DNA of 13,459 nt from DAOTUB01 sp034437455 (GTDB lineage: Bacteria > Chloroflexota > Anaerolineae > B4-G1): contig DAOTUB010000037.1 in NCBI GenBank assembly GCA_034437455.1, forward strand, positions 1-13,459. The letters are read 5' to 3'. A program made the translations under genes and the position numbers. The notes beneath the pieces were generated by a model. That model did no database searches. It was not told the DNA's origin and saw nothing but the letters and a program-made list of their open reading frames with translations. Positions 13,333 to 13,459 of this stretch are shown here, piece by piece; the first letter of the stretch is position 1, and each line of letters begins with the position of its first letter.

Positions 13333-13459
13333 GGGTATAATTCAGAACTCTGGGGGACAGGTTTCTTTTTTCTCCAGACTGTATCTTTTCAATAAAACGG
13401 GGCTATGTAGCCGAGGTTTCCATACCTCGCGGGCCTGCGCGCTATGGAAAGCGCGGCTA
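13333..13459 (+). repeat. Right copy of 127-bp inverted repeat (REP/MITE-like)
   Basis: This is an exact reverse complement of 613-739, running to the last base of the window, so the element may be longer. It starts GGGTATAATTCAG, goes through a pyrimidine-rich tract, and ends in the double hairpin CGAGGT/ACCTCG plus CGCGCT/AGCGCG. Both copies point away from the enclosed genes. The lack of any difference over 127 bases suggests recent copying or gene conversion. Confidence 0.85.

Noticed and set aside
613..13459. Composite transposon bounded by the inverted repeats
   Set aside because: The repeats encode no transposase, the enclosed genes include a housekeeping dnaK operon, and no target-site duplication can be seen because the right copy runs to the window end.
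1..13459. tRNA, rRNA or CRISPR array
   Set aside because: I scanned the gaps by eye and found no cloverleaf, rRNA-like segment or regularly spaced direct repeats with unique spacers.

Overview
The window most likely comes from a GC-rich bacterium of the phylum Chloroflexota, perhaps Anaerolineae. This is an inference from three things: threonine/proline-rich linkers behind lipoprotein signals, clusters of Tat-exported DUF362 lipoproteins, and a likely DUF6599 lipoprotein. No rRNA or other phylogenetic marker is present to confirm it.

Layout. Positions 1-976 hold no gene I can support; they carry several palindromes and one copy of a structured repeat. Positions 977-4552 (+ strand) are a chaperone operon, dnaK-grpE-dnaJ, with a strong hairpin between dnaK and grpE and a zinc-finger-less DnaJ. 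A hairpin at 4560-4589 separates it from a convergent block that fills 4597-13223 on the minus strand. In transcription order that block encodes: a PaaX-family regulator, a DUF362 Tat lipoprotein (A), a CDA-fold nucleoside deaminase, a second DUF362 Tat lipoprotein (B, a paralogue of A), a third and more divergent DUF362 Tat lipoprotein (C), a DUF6599-like lipoprotein, a beta-lactamase/PBP-fold serine hydrolase lipoprotein, a membrane polyferredoxin with six 4Fe-4S motifs, and an 88-residue hydrophobic protein. Most junctions overlap by 4-23 bases. One 60-base gap (10710-10769) contains a hairpin with a T-tract and a TATAAT box, so there may be two transcription units.

How the genes may work together. 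Five of the nine minus-strand products carry lipoprotein-type export signals, three of them twin-arginine. The polyferredoxin looks like a NapH-type membrane domain fused to a NapG-like multi-cluster ferredoxin through an internal twin-arginine segment. The simplest reading is an uncharacterised electron-transfer system at the outer face of the membrane: the polyferredoxin would pass quinol electrons to DUF362 proteins, under control of a PaaX-type repressor. No substrate can be named from the sequence.

A perfect 127-base inverted repeat (613-739 and 13333-13459) flanks both gene blocks. It contains REP-like double hairpins, and its second copy runs to the last base of the window, which suggests that the window edge is a repeat-induced assembly break.
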